A DNA stretch of 64,000 nucleotides from an uncultured Clostridia bacterium (GTDB lineage Bacteria; Bacillota; Clostridia; Oscillospirales; Acutalibacteraceae), in assembly GCA_947589415.1 (NCBI GenBank), contig CANQBP010000007.1, positions 19,814-83,813 of the forward strand. Direction: 5' to 3'. Shown piece by piece: positions 43,914-54,005 of the stretch (the first letter of the stretch is position 1; every line of letters starts with the position of its first letter). A program made the translations under genes and the position numbers. The notes under the pieces are model-generated. The model was not told the DNA's origin, made no database searches, and was given only the letters and a program-made list of their open reading frames with translations.

Positions 43914-43950
43914 GGCAAATATCGCTTTGTACTTATAAGGGGAGATTGAT

Positions 43951-45270
43951 GTGAATAAACTCCGGCTTTTTTTTCAATTCTTTAATAAAAACATATTAAA
44001 ATCACTTGCATTATTTATCATATTTGTCGGGTCGGGAATTATCATTTCGGATATGGTGAGCCGTGTTGAGTTTAATATGCAGGCAGTCGGTTTTTTTCAA
44101 GGGGACGGTATTGAAAATTCGGATGTAGTGTCGGTTTATCGTACATTTGAATGGTGTTTCCTGCAGAAGCAGGAACCGACAGACCAAAATGGTGATACAT
44201 TTTATTACGCTGCTGATGAACTTAATAAAGCCAAGGCGGAATTTGTAAAAAAAGATGTGTATGCACAAATAAAAAACCTGCCTGCGGTAGATAAGGTTTT
44301 CAGCTATACGATTGAGGGTTTCAAGGCTTTTAATTATAAAGATATATCGGTGCCGATGTGCTTTGCGGATATGGATACGTATAACAGATTTTCATATAGG
44401 CTTTCGGACGGGTGTTGGTTCGGTGAATATGATAACAGCAGTCCGTATCCCCCGGTGGTTTTGTGCGGATCGGAATTTGACGATTTTAATATAGGAGATG
44501 ATATTGAAATCAATTATTATGTTTCGGAAAAAAAGCATAAAGTTCATATAATAGGAAAGGTCGCCGCACCATATATGACGATTGATTCTTATAATTTGGG
44601 TGATTTTTATAGATCGCTAACTTATGAAAGCAGGGTTTTCATGCTGAATGATGAGAGGACGGTTGCAGAATTTGGTGAGCAAATAAAAAGAAATCCGACT
44701 TCAGCAATAGTACAATATAAAAGAGATGCTACTCCCGAAGATATTCAAAAGTGCAGGGATTTTTATTGTTCATTTTTTAGTGAAGAAGATCTTAAGCAAA
44801 TAGATGTGTACGAACCGTATGATGAGATGTTAGAATACAGCAAGACCTATTTTGATGGGAATGTTAATGCTATATTGAAAAGCGGTCTTTTGTATGCGTT
44901 TATTGCTGCATTTATGCTTGTTGTTCTTACCGTGCTTATGTTAAGATCAAAACAAAAAGAATATAACATACACCTTATTTTGGGAAGAACGAAACTGCAA
45001 ATTTTTATGCAGTCATTGTTCGGAATTTTATTCATAGCAATTGCTGCCGGAATAGTATGTACGATTTACCTTGTATTATTAAATAGCGCACTTTCACACG
45101 GATTTATGAACACGTACGGAGAGTTTAATAACAGGTATGCCGGCCCGTTGACGTATTCGGTTCTATGGGGATATATTGTAATTGTTACTTTAATTGCCTC
45201 TATTATTCCTTATATTATGGTGTTCAGAAAGAAAATGACACTCATTACCTTGAATAAGCAGAATAAATAG
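43951..45270 (+). CDS. ABC permease A of cassette 1 (FtsX/MacB-like)
   Basis: 439 residues from GTG 43951 (AAGGGGAG six bases upstream). One TM near the N-terminus (LKSLALFIIFVGSGIIISDM) is followed by a large extracytoplasmic domain of about 270 residues and three C-terminal TMs, the FtsX/MacB topology. These permeases move or act on extracytoplasmic substrates mechanically rather than by a channel. Segment IGKVAAPYMTIDSYN recurs in the cassette 2 paralogue as IGKVAAPYYNFRFS, confirming common origin. Confidence 0.8.
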   Translation: MNKLRLFFQFFNKNILKSLALFIIFVGSGIIISDMVSRVEFNMQAVGFFQGDGIENSDVVSVYRTFEWCFLQKQEPTDQNGDTFYYAADELNKAKAEFVKKDVYAQIKNLPAVDKVFSYTIEGFKAFNYKDISVPMCFADMDTYNRFSYRLSDGCWFGEYDNSSPYPPVVLCGSEFDDFNIGDDIEINYYVSEKKHKVHIIGKVAAPYMTIDSYNLGDFYRSLTYESRVFMLNDERTVAEFGEQIKRNPTSAIVQYKRDATPEDIQKCRDFYCSFFSEEDLKQIDVYEPYDEMLEYSKTYFDGNVNAILKSGLLYAFIAAFMLVVLTVLMLRSKQKEYNIHLILGRTKLQIFMQSLFGILFIAIAAGIVCTIYLVLLNSALSHGFMNTYGEFNNRYAGPLTYSVLWGYIVIVTLIASIIPYIMVFRKKMTLITLNKQNK

Positions 45271-45292
45271 GCATAAATGGTGGTGGAATGTC

Positions 45293-46162
45293 ATGAATAT
45301 CATTAAATTGGCTTTTATGAGAATAAGAGATGATTTTTTAAATCAACGTCTTTTGATGACACTGTATGTTTTGGGTACGACAATCTGTATTTTTGTGTTT
45401 TCCGTATTCTGGAGCAGTATTCCGGAGATGATAAGTCAATACGACAAACTTACGGAATATAAGAGAACTTATACGATTTTTCTTAAATCGGAAGAAACAG
45501 TTAATTCAGACGATTTGAATTTTTTGAAAGAGGACGATATATCCAAAATAACCGCTTGTGATTTTAGTCTTAAAAAATATGATCTTCTTGAAAAAAACAA
45601 ATCATTTTCGGGTATTTATTCGATTGATATAGTATTTTCTCACGAACTTTCTGATGAGGAGAGTGCGGAATTTCTGAAAAAAATAAATGATGATTTCGCA
45701 TATAAACATGAAATATCTGATATTGGCACACCTGAAAACGCCCCCGAATTTGGTAGTAACAGCAGTCAACTGGGGGAACTGGTTACTAAATTCCTTAACA
45801 TATCATTGACATATGTTATTTGTTTCATAGCTTGTGCGTATCTGTTTAAGTATGTATTTGATATAAATACGTATGAAAATACGGTATATTCCATTGTAGG
45901 GGCGGCAAAGAGCAGCGTGCTGCGGATAGCCTTGACAGAGGCTTTAGTGTTAGTGTTTGGCTGTTCGCTTGTTTCGGTCGGTCTTAATCTGATTTTAAAG
46001 GATAATGTCCTAAAGGAAATATACGGCCTTAGCACTGCCTATTCGGTATGGGATTATATTTTGATCATCTGTTTTACGGTTATTTTGTCACTCGCAGTTA
46101 TGGTGCCGTTTTTCATAAAATATCTGAAAAATCCGATAATCAAAACAAAAATCGATCTGTAA
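45293..46162 (+). CDS. ABC permease B of cassette 1 (FtsX-like)
   Basis: 289 residues with one N-terminal TM (LYVLGTTICIFVFSVFW), an extracytoplasmic domain of about 125 residues and three C-terminal TMs, including YVICFIACAYLFKYVFDINTYE. It is shorter than its cassette 2 counterpart (361 residues), the difference lying in the extracytoplasmic domain. Located 22 bases after permease A and 16 before the ATPase, so a heteromeric A-B-ATPase complex is likely. Confidence 0.78.
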   Translation: MNIIKLAFMRIRDDFLNQRLLMTLYVLGTTICIFVFSVFWSSIPEMISQYDKLTEYKRTYTIFLKSEETVNSDDLNFLKEDDISKITACDFSLKKYDLLEKNKSFSGIYSIDIVFSHELSDEESAEFLKKINDDFAYKHEISDIGTPENAPEFGSNSSQLGELVTKFLNISLTYVICFIACAYLFKYVFDINTYENTVYSIVGAAKSSVLRIALTEALVLVFGCSLVSVGLNLILKDNVLKEIYGLSTAYSVWDYILIICFTVILSLAVMVPFFIKYLKNPIIKTKIDL

Positions 46163-46178
46163 AAGGGAGCATGGTATT

Positions 46179-46862
46179 ATGATTGAAATTAAAGATTTGT
46201 CTAAAACATATACGGTCGGAAGAGGAAAAAATAAAAAAAGCATAACAGCACTTGACAAGATAAGTCTGAAAATAGAAGATGGAGAAAGTGTTGCTATTCA
46301 GGGAAAATCAGGTGCAGGAAAATCTACTCTTCTGAATATATTGGGGCTGTTGGATTCGTATGACAAAGGAAGTTATTTGTTTAACAATACGGATGTCAAT
46401 AATTTAAGTGATAAAAAATCCGCAAAGCTCCGTAACTCGGAGATAGGTTTCGTTTTGCAGGATTTCTCGCTGATTGATCAAAAAACCGTGCTGACTAATG
46501 TTACACTTCCTCTATACTTCAATGATAAATATACTGCCGAACAGATGAAAGAAAAGGCTCTTGACGTGCTTGACAGCTTGGGTATAAAGGATCAGGCGGA
46601 CAAAAAAGCAAGTCAGCTTTCCGGCGGACAAAGACAGCGTGTTTCTATTGCAAGGGCTCTTATAACCGAGCCGTCGGTCATTCTTGCGGACGAGCCGACA
46701 GGTTCATTGGACAGCGATACAGCACAGGAAATAATGCGGCTTCTTATGGAATTGAATGAGAAAAAGCATATAACTCTTATAGTCGTTACGCATGATAAAA
46801 GTGTTGCGGAATACTGCAAAAGGAGAATATTTATTGCAGACGGTAAGTGCGTCACGGAATAG
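46179..46862 (+). CDS. ABC ATPase of cassette 1 (MacB/LolD type)
   Basis: 227 residues: Walker [11 protein letters not shown]-loop [10 protein letters not shown], signature [15 protein letters not shown], Walker [13 protein letters not shown] and switch His VVTHDKSVAEY. Type VII (MacB/LolD/FtsE-like) ATPases pair with FtsX-like permeases. A stretch of the gene is almost identical at DNA level to the cassette 2 ATPase. Confidence 0.92.
   Translation: MIEIKDLSKTYTVGRGKNKKSITALDKISLKIEDGESVAIQGKSGAGKSTLLNILGLLDSYDKGSYLFNNTDVNNLSDKKSAKLRNSEIGFVLQDFSLIDQKTVLTNVTLPLYFNDKYTAEQMKEKALDVLDSLGIKDQADKKASQLSGGQRQRVSIARALITEPSVILADEPTGSLDSDTAQEIMRLLMELNEKKHITLIVVTHDKSVAEYCKRRIFIADGKCVTE
46578..46702 (+). 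repeat. 125-bp near-identical block shared with the cassette 2 ATPase (copy 1)
   Basis: Matches 50344-50468 with a single mismatch (46685 vs 50451), while flanking parts of the two ATPase genes differ at many positions. It covers the signature motif through Walker B. Confidence 0.9.
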
Positions 46863-46976
46863 TATTGTAAAAATATTTTAACATAACGGGCAGAAAATCC
46901 CGCATTTCTAAGATTGTATATAACTGCTGTCTGTTAATATCCTTTGGAAAACAGAAAAAATTATATCCCTAAACCA

Positions 46977-47024
46977 CACCCCTTTTATTCAAAAATACGG
47001 AATAAAAGGGGTGAGATCTTTTAT
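46977..47024 (+). terminator. Terminator of ABC cassette 1
   Basis: CACCCCTTTTATT (46977-46989) pairs perfectly with AATAAAAGGGGTG (47001-47013), followed by a T-rich stretch. The rest of 46863-47476 holds no gene I can support; a 34-codon open stretch (47112-47216) lacks a ribosome site. Confidence 0.85.
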
Positions 47025-47376
47025 TTAAGAACGATTGTTTTTGCGCAGTACCTCATATTTACGCTTGAAAGCAAAATTTCGGCATAAGAAAAGGAAAATC
47101 AACGGCGTAATACCAACGAGGTTATCAAAAAACACCGTTTATCACGGGAAAAACAGCAGACAGTAGTCGTAAATGCTGTTTTTGGAGTACCCGCAAAATA
47201 CGAATTGCCCGTATAGTTTTTCACTCCGCTAAGTACGGGAAAATTTAATTAAACAGAAATTTTTTTGATTATGTTTGCAGTAGGGGTATTATTGAATTAT
47301 CAAAATTTGTGCAAATTCCACAATTTACAAACATTATTTTTGTGACACGCTGATTAAGTTAATTCACAATATTTAG

Positions 47377-47405
47377 TTGATTTCCGTGTTAAAAAGTGGT
47401 ATAAT
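47377..47405 (+). promoter_or_regulatory. Promoter of ABC cassette 2
   Basis: TTGATT (47377-47382), 17-base spacer, TATAAT (47400-47405), about 70 bases before ATG 47477. Cassette 2 therefore has its own promoter. Confidence 0.75.
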
Positions 47406-47476
47406 AAATTCACGGTAATTATTTCATATATATTTGTGATGAATTACTGAAATTGTTAAGAAATCGGGAAACAGAA

Positions 47477-48853
47477 ATGAAAAAAACTGTAAGAATGTTT
47501 TTGGACTTTTTTTCGGGAAATATATTAAAGTCGCTTGCACTTATTATAATACTGTCATCGGCTCTCGTAATTATATCCAATCAAATTGCCAATTACAGAT
47601 ATATGATAGAATCAATAGCATATATTGAAAGCGACTATTTTAAGGATTCTATTTTGGTACAGACGGGTGCATTTGAATTAAATTATAGTGATTTTATGTA
47701 TGCATCGGAAGATGAAGATTTTTTGAAACTTTGCGATAAAGTCCAAAATGAAAAAATACTTGAAAAAAGTAAGAATTTTTCGGCGGTTAAGAGTGTCTAC
47801 GGGTATAACACCTATTTCGGAAGATATGATATATACCCTGATGATGTTAATGTTAAGGTATCAAATGCCGAAACCTGCCGTGCATTCTGCTATCCGCTTT
47901 CCTCCGGAACTTGGTTCGACGGAGCTGAGCAAAACGGAGAATATCCGAATGCCGTTATCTGCGGCAGTATGTTCGACAATGTCAGTGTGGGGGAAAATAT
48001 AGATATTTTCATACCCGCCCATGATAAAAACCTTAAGATCCATGTTATCGGAAAGGTAGCGGCACCTTATTATAACTTTCGGTTTAGCGGTGGTGGAAAC
48101 AGTTATGAGGCTTTTGACATCGAAAATAATCTTATTACGTCAAACTCTGTTTTTCTCCTTGATAATGATATCACTAACCGACAACTCAAAGATCTCGGAC
48201 TTGTGGATAACGGACAAATCGGAGGTTTAGGTGAAAATTTTATTGTCAAGTTTAAAGAAGATGCAACAAAGGAGGAAATCAAGGAATACACCGATTATAT
48301 TACAGATCTGATGGGTGATGAGAACGAAGTCAGAGAAAATATAAAAAGACTCGGAAACGGAGAATTTTCAGATGAAGATATCATTTACACTCCCCCGTAT
48401 TTTGAAGTGAACGATATAGTAAGAAACGGAAATGAAAATTTAAACCAAAAGGTTAGCAATAATTTAATTCCGCAGTCTCTTTTTTACATAGTTGTTTCTA
48501 CTGTTGTATTTTTGATAGTGTCGGTATTTATGGTTAAAAAGAAATTGGACGAACATTTCATATATCATATTTGCGGTTGCAGCAGAAAGAAAAGTTTCGG
48601 TATGATGTTGTCGGCAATAATATTGATAGGTGTTATTTCCGCTGCGGTGACATCTGTATATATAGCAATACAGCAATATTTAATATCGGCAAATATTATA
48701 AAATACTCGTATATATATTTTGACATTTACTCCTATCTGTTTGTTATCGTATATGTAATTGTTGTTTCTTTGATATGTGTTATCATACCGTACATTGTTT
48801 TCGCCAAAAATACACCCGTAGAGCTGTACAGAAAGAGGACTAAAGGTATATGA
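47477..48853 (+). CDS. ABC permease A of cassette 2 (FtsX/MacB-like)
   Basis: About 458 residues from ATG 47477 (CGGGA upstream), preferred over TTG 47453. It has the same layout as the cassette 1 permease A: N-terminal TM (LKSLALIIILSSALVIISNQ), an extracytoplasmic domain of about 300 residues, three C-terminal TMs. The signal-proximal motif FFSGNILKSLAL matches FFNKNILKSLAL of cassette 1, whereas the extracytoplasmic domains are strongly diverged. Its stop overlaps the next ATG (ATGA, 48850-48853). Confidence 0.8.
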   Translation: MKKTVRMFLDFFSGNILKSLALIIILSSALVIISNQIANYRYMIESIAYIESDYFKDSILVQTGAFELNYSDFMYASEDEDFLKLCDKVQNEKILEKSKNFSAVKSVYGYNTYFGRYDIYPDDVNVKVSNAETCRAFCYPLSSGTWFDGAEQNGEYPNAVICGSMFDNVSVGENIDIFIPAHDKNLKIHVIGKVAAPYYNFRFSGGGNSYEAFDIENNLITSNSVFLLDNDITNRQLKDLGLVDNGQIGGLGENFIVKFKEDATKEEIKEYTDYITDLMGDENEVRENIKRLGNGEFSDEDIIYTPPYFEVNDIVRNGNENLNQKVSNNLIPQSLFYIVVSTVVFLIVSVFMVKKKLDEHFIYHICGCSRKKSFGMMLSAIILIGVISAAVTSVYIAIQQYLISANIIKYSYIYFDIYSYLFVIVYVIVVSLICVIIPYIVFAKNTPVELYRKRTKGI

Positions 48854-49935
48854 ATACATTAAAACTGGTTTTTTCAAGAGTAAAAGATGACATAAGAAAT
48901 CACCCTTTTATAATGCTGTTGTATTATATAGGAAGTATTTTATGCGTACTTGCCTTTATAATTTCGTACAATAATGTCCAAAATTCATTTATTTCGTTTC
49001 AACATTTTTTAAATTCCATTGAATTTCGTGAGTATAAAATAAACTTAAATGAAGAAGCGGAATTAAAAAAAGAGGATTTTAATTTTCTTTCCGATTACGA
49101 TATCGAAAATATATCGTGTTCAACGTCTTTTACGGATAATTATGATAATATTTATGAAGTGAGGACATTTTCCTCTATTGAATATATTTATGATGTTGAG
49201 TCAAAACTAAAGGACAATAAAACAGTTGCGGAGGTATTCAATAACAGCGAATATTTCAGCAAAAACGTTATTTTTTCCTCCAATAGCGCTTCGGATAAGG
49301 TAAAGATGTCGGACGGAAGTGAATTTGAGATTTGCCGTATTCCCGTTACTGACAACTATATCACATTCGATAAGTTTACGGAAAATAATTTAAAAACAAC
49401 CAATATCGTAATAACAACAAAAACATTACACAACTCATTTGAAAACTCGGAAATAAAGAATTTAATTCTCGAAAATCTCGGACATTACGGAATAACCTCG
49501 GTTGAAACCATGAATGACAACAATAGGGCAATGGAGGAATTATATTCGATGATAAACACGTTTGTAGTAGTTTTTTTAATACTGCTTATATGTTTTATCG
49601 GTTGTGCCGCTATGTTTAAGTATGTTTTCAACCTCAACAGATACGAAAATGTGATTTACTGCCTGTTGGGAGCTTCCAAAAAACGTGTGACCGCAATAAT
49701 AATTCTTGAGGCATTTATAATTTCCGTTATAAGCTCGGTTTCCGCAATTATTATCCATGCTGCCGCTTATGATACATATTTCAAAAAAATAGATTACAGC
49801 GGACTGGGATATGCGGTATCGGATTATATTATAGTTGCTGTTTTTACTGTAATTCTTTCATTGGCGACCATTATACCGTTTTTTGTTTCGTATATGAGAA
49901 GTCCCGTCATGCAAATGAAAGAAAAATACTCATAA
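48850..49935 (+). CDS. ABC permease B of cassette 2 (FtsX-like)
   Basis: 361 residues: N-terminal TM (LLYYIGSILCVLAFIISYNN), an extracytoplasmic domain of about 190 residues, and three TMs including LLICFIGCAAMFKYVFNLNRYE, which aligns with the cassette 1 paralogue. It is translationally coupled to permease A by a four-base overlap and lies 15 bases before the ATPase. The larger extracytoplasmic domain suggests a different substrate or partner from cassette 1. Confidence 0.78.
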   Translation: MNTLKLVFSRVKDDIRNHPFIMLLYYIGSILCVLAFIISYNNVQNSFISFQHFLNSIEFREYKINLNEEAELKKEDFNFLSDYDIENISCSTSFTDNYDNIYEVRTFSSIEYIYDVESKLKDNKTVAEVFNNSEYFSKNVIFSSNSASDKVKMSDGSEFEICRIPVTDNYITFDKFTENNLKTTNIVITTKTLHNSFENSEIKNLILENLGHYGITSVETMNDNNRAMEELYSMINTFVVVFLILLICFIGCAAMFKYVFNLNRYENVIYCLLGASKKRVTAIIILEAFIISVISSVSAIIIHAAAYDTYFKKIDYSGLGYAVSDYIIVAVFTVILSLATIIPFFVSYMRSPVMQMKEKYS

Positions 49936-49950
49936 GGAGGTTTTGCTGTA

Positions 49951-50628
49951 ATGAGTATTATTGAATTATCGGATATTTCAAAATATTATAAAGTAAACAA
50001 AAAGAAATTTAAGGCGCTGGATAATGTAAATTTGAAGATAGAAAAGGGAGAAAGCGTTGCCGTTCTCGGAAAATCGGGTGCGGGAAAATCTACGCTTATG
50101 CATATAATCGGTCTTTTGGACAGATATGACGAGGGCAGCTATAAGTTGAACGGAGAAGAGGTCAGCAAACTCGGAGATTCGGAACTTTCCAAGCTGCGCA
50201 ATGAGGAAATAGGCTTTGTTTTACAGGATTTTTCCCTTATTGATCAAAAAACCGTACTAATGAACGTCATGCTGCCGCTTTATTTCAATAAAAAATACCC
50301 CGCAAATCATATGAAAGAAAAAGCCTTGGATATACTTGAAAGTTTGGGTATAAAGGATCAGGCGGACAAAAAAGCAAGTCAGCTTTCCGGCGGACAAAGA
50401 CAGCGTGTTTCTATTGCAAGGGCTCTTATAACCGAGCCGTCGGTCATTCTGGCGGACGAGCCGACAGGCGCATTGGACAGTGACACTGCCGATGAGATTA
50501 TGCACCTGTTGACCGAGCTGAATGAGAAAAAAGGCATAACCGTTGTAGTTGTAACACATGACAAGCGCATCGCAGAATACTGTAAGAGAAAGATATATAT
50601 TGCAGACGGAAAATGCGTTACGGAATGA
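49951..50628 (+). CDS. ABC ATPase of cassette 2 (MacB/LolD type)
   Basis: 225 residues with Walker [25 protein letters not shown], signature [15 protein letters not shown], Walker [12 protein letters not shown] and the switch His [12 protein letters not shown] strong AAGGAGG site precedes the ATG. It ends 26 bases before a terminator shared with the convergent gatB. Confidence 0.92.
   Translation: MSIIELSDISKYYKVNKKKFKALDNVNLKIEKGESVAVLGKSGAGKSTLMHIIGLLDRYDEGSYKLNGEEVSKLGDSELSKLRNEEIGFVLQDFSLIDQKTVLMNVMLPLYFNKKYPANHMKEKALDILESLGIKDQADKKASQLSGGQRQRVSIARALITEPSVILADEPTGALDSDTADEIMHLLTELNEKKGITVVVVTHDKRIAEYCKRKIYIADGKCVTE
50344..50468 (+). repeat. 125-bp near-identical block shared with the cassette 1 ATPase (copy 2)
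   Basis: Partner of 46578-46702 with one mismatch; see the finding on gene conversion. Confidence 0.9.
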
Positions 50629-50653
50629 TGTCATCTGTTAAAAACTAAAAATT

Positions 50654-50700
50654 CACCCCGTCTTTCCCGATAAGGAAATAAACGGGGTGAGTTTTTATTT
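50654..50700. terminator. Terminator between ABC cassette 2 and gatB
   Basis: CACCCCG (50654-50660) pairs with CGGGGTG (50683-50689), with inner TTTCC/GGAAA pairing, followed by TTTTT. It sits between convergent genes. Confidence 0.85.
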
Positions 50701-52110
50701 GCCGATAATGTCTATAATCGTCTGTTCCGCAAGTGCAGGATCGGCTTTTCCTCGGCTGTTCTTCATAACAAAGCCTACCATAGCCTTGACAGCCTTTTCC
50801 TTACCGGCAAGATAATCCTTTACCGCTTTCGGATTGTTGTCTACGGCTTGCTGACAAAGGTCTTTCAGCGCAGACTCGTCAAGTCCGCCCATATCACTTT
50901 CGTCAATAAGCTCGGTGGCTTTTTTGCCTGTTTCAAGCATTTTGTCAAGTGTGGATTTTGCAAGGTTCATTTTTATCTTTCCGTCATCAAGCAGCTTAAT
51001 AAGCTCATTGAGATCTTTCGCCGTTACTCCGACATCAAACTGCTCTTTTTCCGATTCCGTTTCTACCGTTCGGAAAATCTGTCCGATAATAAAGTTGGCG
51101 GCTGTTTTCGGATTTTTCGTACCTTTGGCAGCCTCTTCAAAATACTCTGCCACTTTTCTGTACTTGACCAACAGCAGCGTATCAGACTCCGGAAGTCCGA
51201 GTTCGTTCATATATCGTTCTTTTTTTGCCTCAGGCAGTTCGGGGAGTGACACTTTAATCTCCTCAACAAGACTTCTCGGCACGTTTATCGTAACAAGGTC
51301 GGGGTCACGGAAATAACGGTAATCATTGGCGTCCTCCTTGCCCCTCATACTTGACGTTGTATTTGAAACATCGTCATATCTTAGTGTTTCCTGTATAACC
51401 TTTTCTCCGCTTTCAATAAGGTCAACCTGTCTGCCGTATTCATATTCCATTGCCTTTGCTATAAATGCTATGGAGTTCATATTTTTGATTTCGGTTCTTG
51501 TTCCGAGAGTTTCGCTGCCCTTCGGACGGACGGATATATTTACATCACAACGCATCGATCCCTCCTGCATTTTGCAGTCGGAAACACCTATATAACGCAT
51601 GATCGTTTGCAGTTTTTCAACATACTCTTTTGCCTCGTCAACGCTGCGGAAATCCGGTTCCGTAACGATCTCTATAAGCGGAACACCGCCTCTGTTATAG
51701 TCAACGAGTGTATCGCCGCGTCTGTGTACCAGCTTACCTGCATCTTCTTCTATATGTATTCTCAAAATACGTATTTTTCTGCCGTTTGAAAGCTGAATAT
51801 AGCCATGTTCGCAAAGAGGTTTATCATACTGCGATATCTGATACGCTTTCGGCAGGTCGGGGTAACAGTAATTTTTTCTGTCCATTTTGGATATCTCCGC
51901 AATCTCGCAGTTTGTTGCAAGACCCGCACGGATTGCATATTCGACTACCCTTTTATTCAGTTTTGGAAGCGTACCGGGAAGTCCTATACAAACAGGACAG
52001 CAGTGGGTATTGGGTTCTCCTCCGAACTCTGTCGTACAGGAGCAGAAAATTTTAGTATTTGTGGCAAGCTCTACATGGGTTTCAAAGCCTGCGACTAATT
52101 CATATTCCAT
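50695..52110 (-). CDS. gatB: Aspartyl/glutamyl-tRNA(Asn/Gln) amidotransferase subunit B
   Basis: 471 residues. GatB binds the misacylated tRNA and phosphorylates the Glu/Asp side chain for amidation. Signatures are GFETHVELATNTKIFCSC, the zinc-type cysteines with HCCPVCIGLPGTLP, YPDLPKAYQISQYD, and DYNRGGVPLIEIVTEPD; the C-terminal YqeY-like tail is complete. Last gene of aspS-gatC-gatA-gatB on the minus strand, 21 bases after gatA. Confidence 0.96.
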   Translation of the reverse strand: MEYELVAGFETHVELATNTKIFCSCTTEFGGEPNTHCCPVCIGLPGTLPKLNKRVVEYAIRAGLATNCEIAEISKMDRKNYCYPDLPKAYQISQYDKPLCEHGYIQLSNGRKIRILRIHIEEDAGKLVHRRGDTLVDYNRGGVPLIEIVTEPDFRSVDEAKEYVEKLQTIMRYIGVSDCKMQEGSMRCDVNISVRPKGSETLGTRTEIKNMNSIAFIAKAMEYEYGRQVDLIESGEKVIQETLRYDDVSNTTSSMRGKEDANDYRYFRDPDLVTINVPRSLVEEIKVSLPELPEAKKERYMNELGLPESDTLLLVKYRKVAEYFEEAAKGTKNPKTAANFIIGQIFRTVETESEKEQFDVGVTAKDLNELIKLLDDGKIKMNLAKSTLDKMLETGKKATELIDESDMGGLDESALKDLCQQAVDNNPKAVKDYLAGKEKAVKAMVGFVMKNSRGKADPALAEQTIIDIIGK

Positions 52111-52131
52111 ACTTGTTCCCTCCCGTAATCA

Positions 52132-53592
<1,461 letters not shown>

Positions 53593-53607
53593 TCATTTCA
53601 CCGCCAA

Positions 53608-53889
53608 TCATTTCATAATATTCTTGACAAGGAAGCAGCCGCTGTCGCTGTCCTTTGCGTTTTGGAGAATTTTCTCACGTTCAAAGGACGGAACAACTTC
53701 GTCGTCACGCAGGACATTTGAAAGATTATTTATATTATCAAAATCGCCGCCCTCGTCTGCCGCATTATTTATAGTATCGGCAAAGGATATGATTTCCCCC
53801 ATATCCTTTGTCAGTTTATCTATTTCATCGTCGGCAACGAACAGTTTGGAAAGTATTGCTATCTTCATTATTTCTTCCTTTGTTACCAC
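53608..53889 (-). CDS. gatC: Aspartyl/glutamyl-tRNA(Asn/Gln) amidotransferase subunit C
   Basis: 93 residues with the GatC pattern: an N-terminal helix (MVTKEEIMKIAILSKLFV), the acidic MGEIISFADTIN helix and the extended LRDDEVVPSF segment that wraps between GatA and GatB. GTG 53889 with AGGGGG upstream fits the family N-terminus better than the internal ATG. Precedes gatA by 15 bases. Confidence 0.93.
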   Translation of the reverse strand: MVTKEEIMKIAILSKLFVADDEIDKLTKDMGEIISFADTINNAADEGGDFDNINNLSNVLRDDEVVPSFEREKILQNAKDSDSGCFLVKNIMK

Positions 53890-54005
53890 ATCTGTTCCCC
53901 CTTATCTGATTCCTTTACTTAAAATTATTTTTGACGGCAGTATCTCCGACCCGGAAAGCAGCAATCACCGCTGTCGGTTCGGAGGGTCAAACACCGTTTT
54001 ATATA

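Noticed and set aside
47112..47216. 34-codon open stretch between the two ABC cassettes
   Set aside because: No ribosome site, no recognisable motif, and interrupted on both sides; most likely chance.
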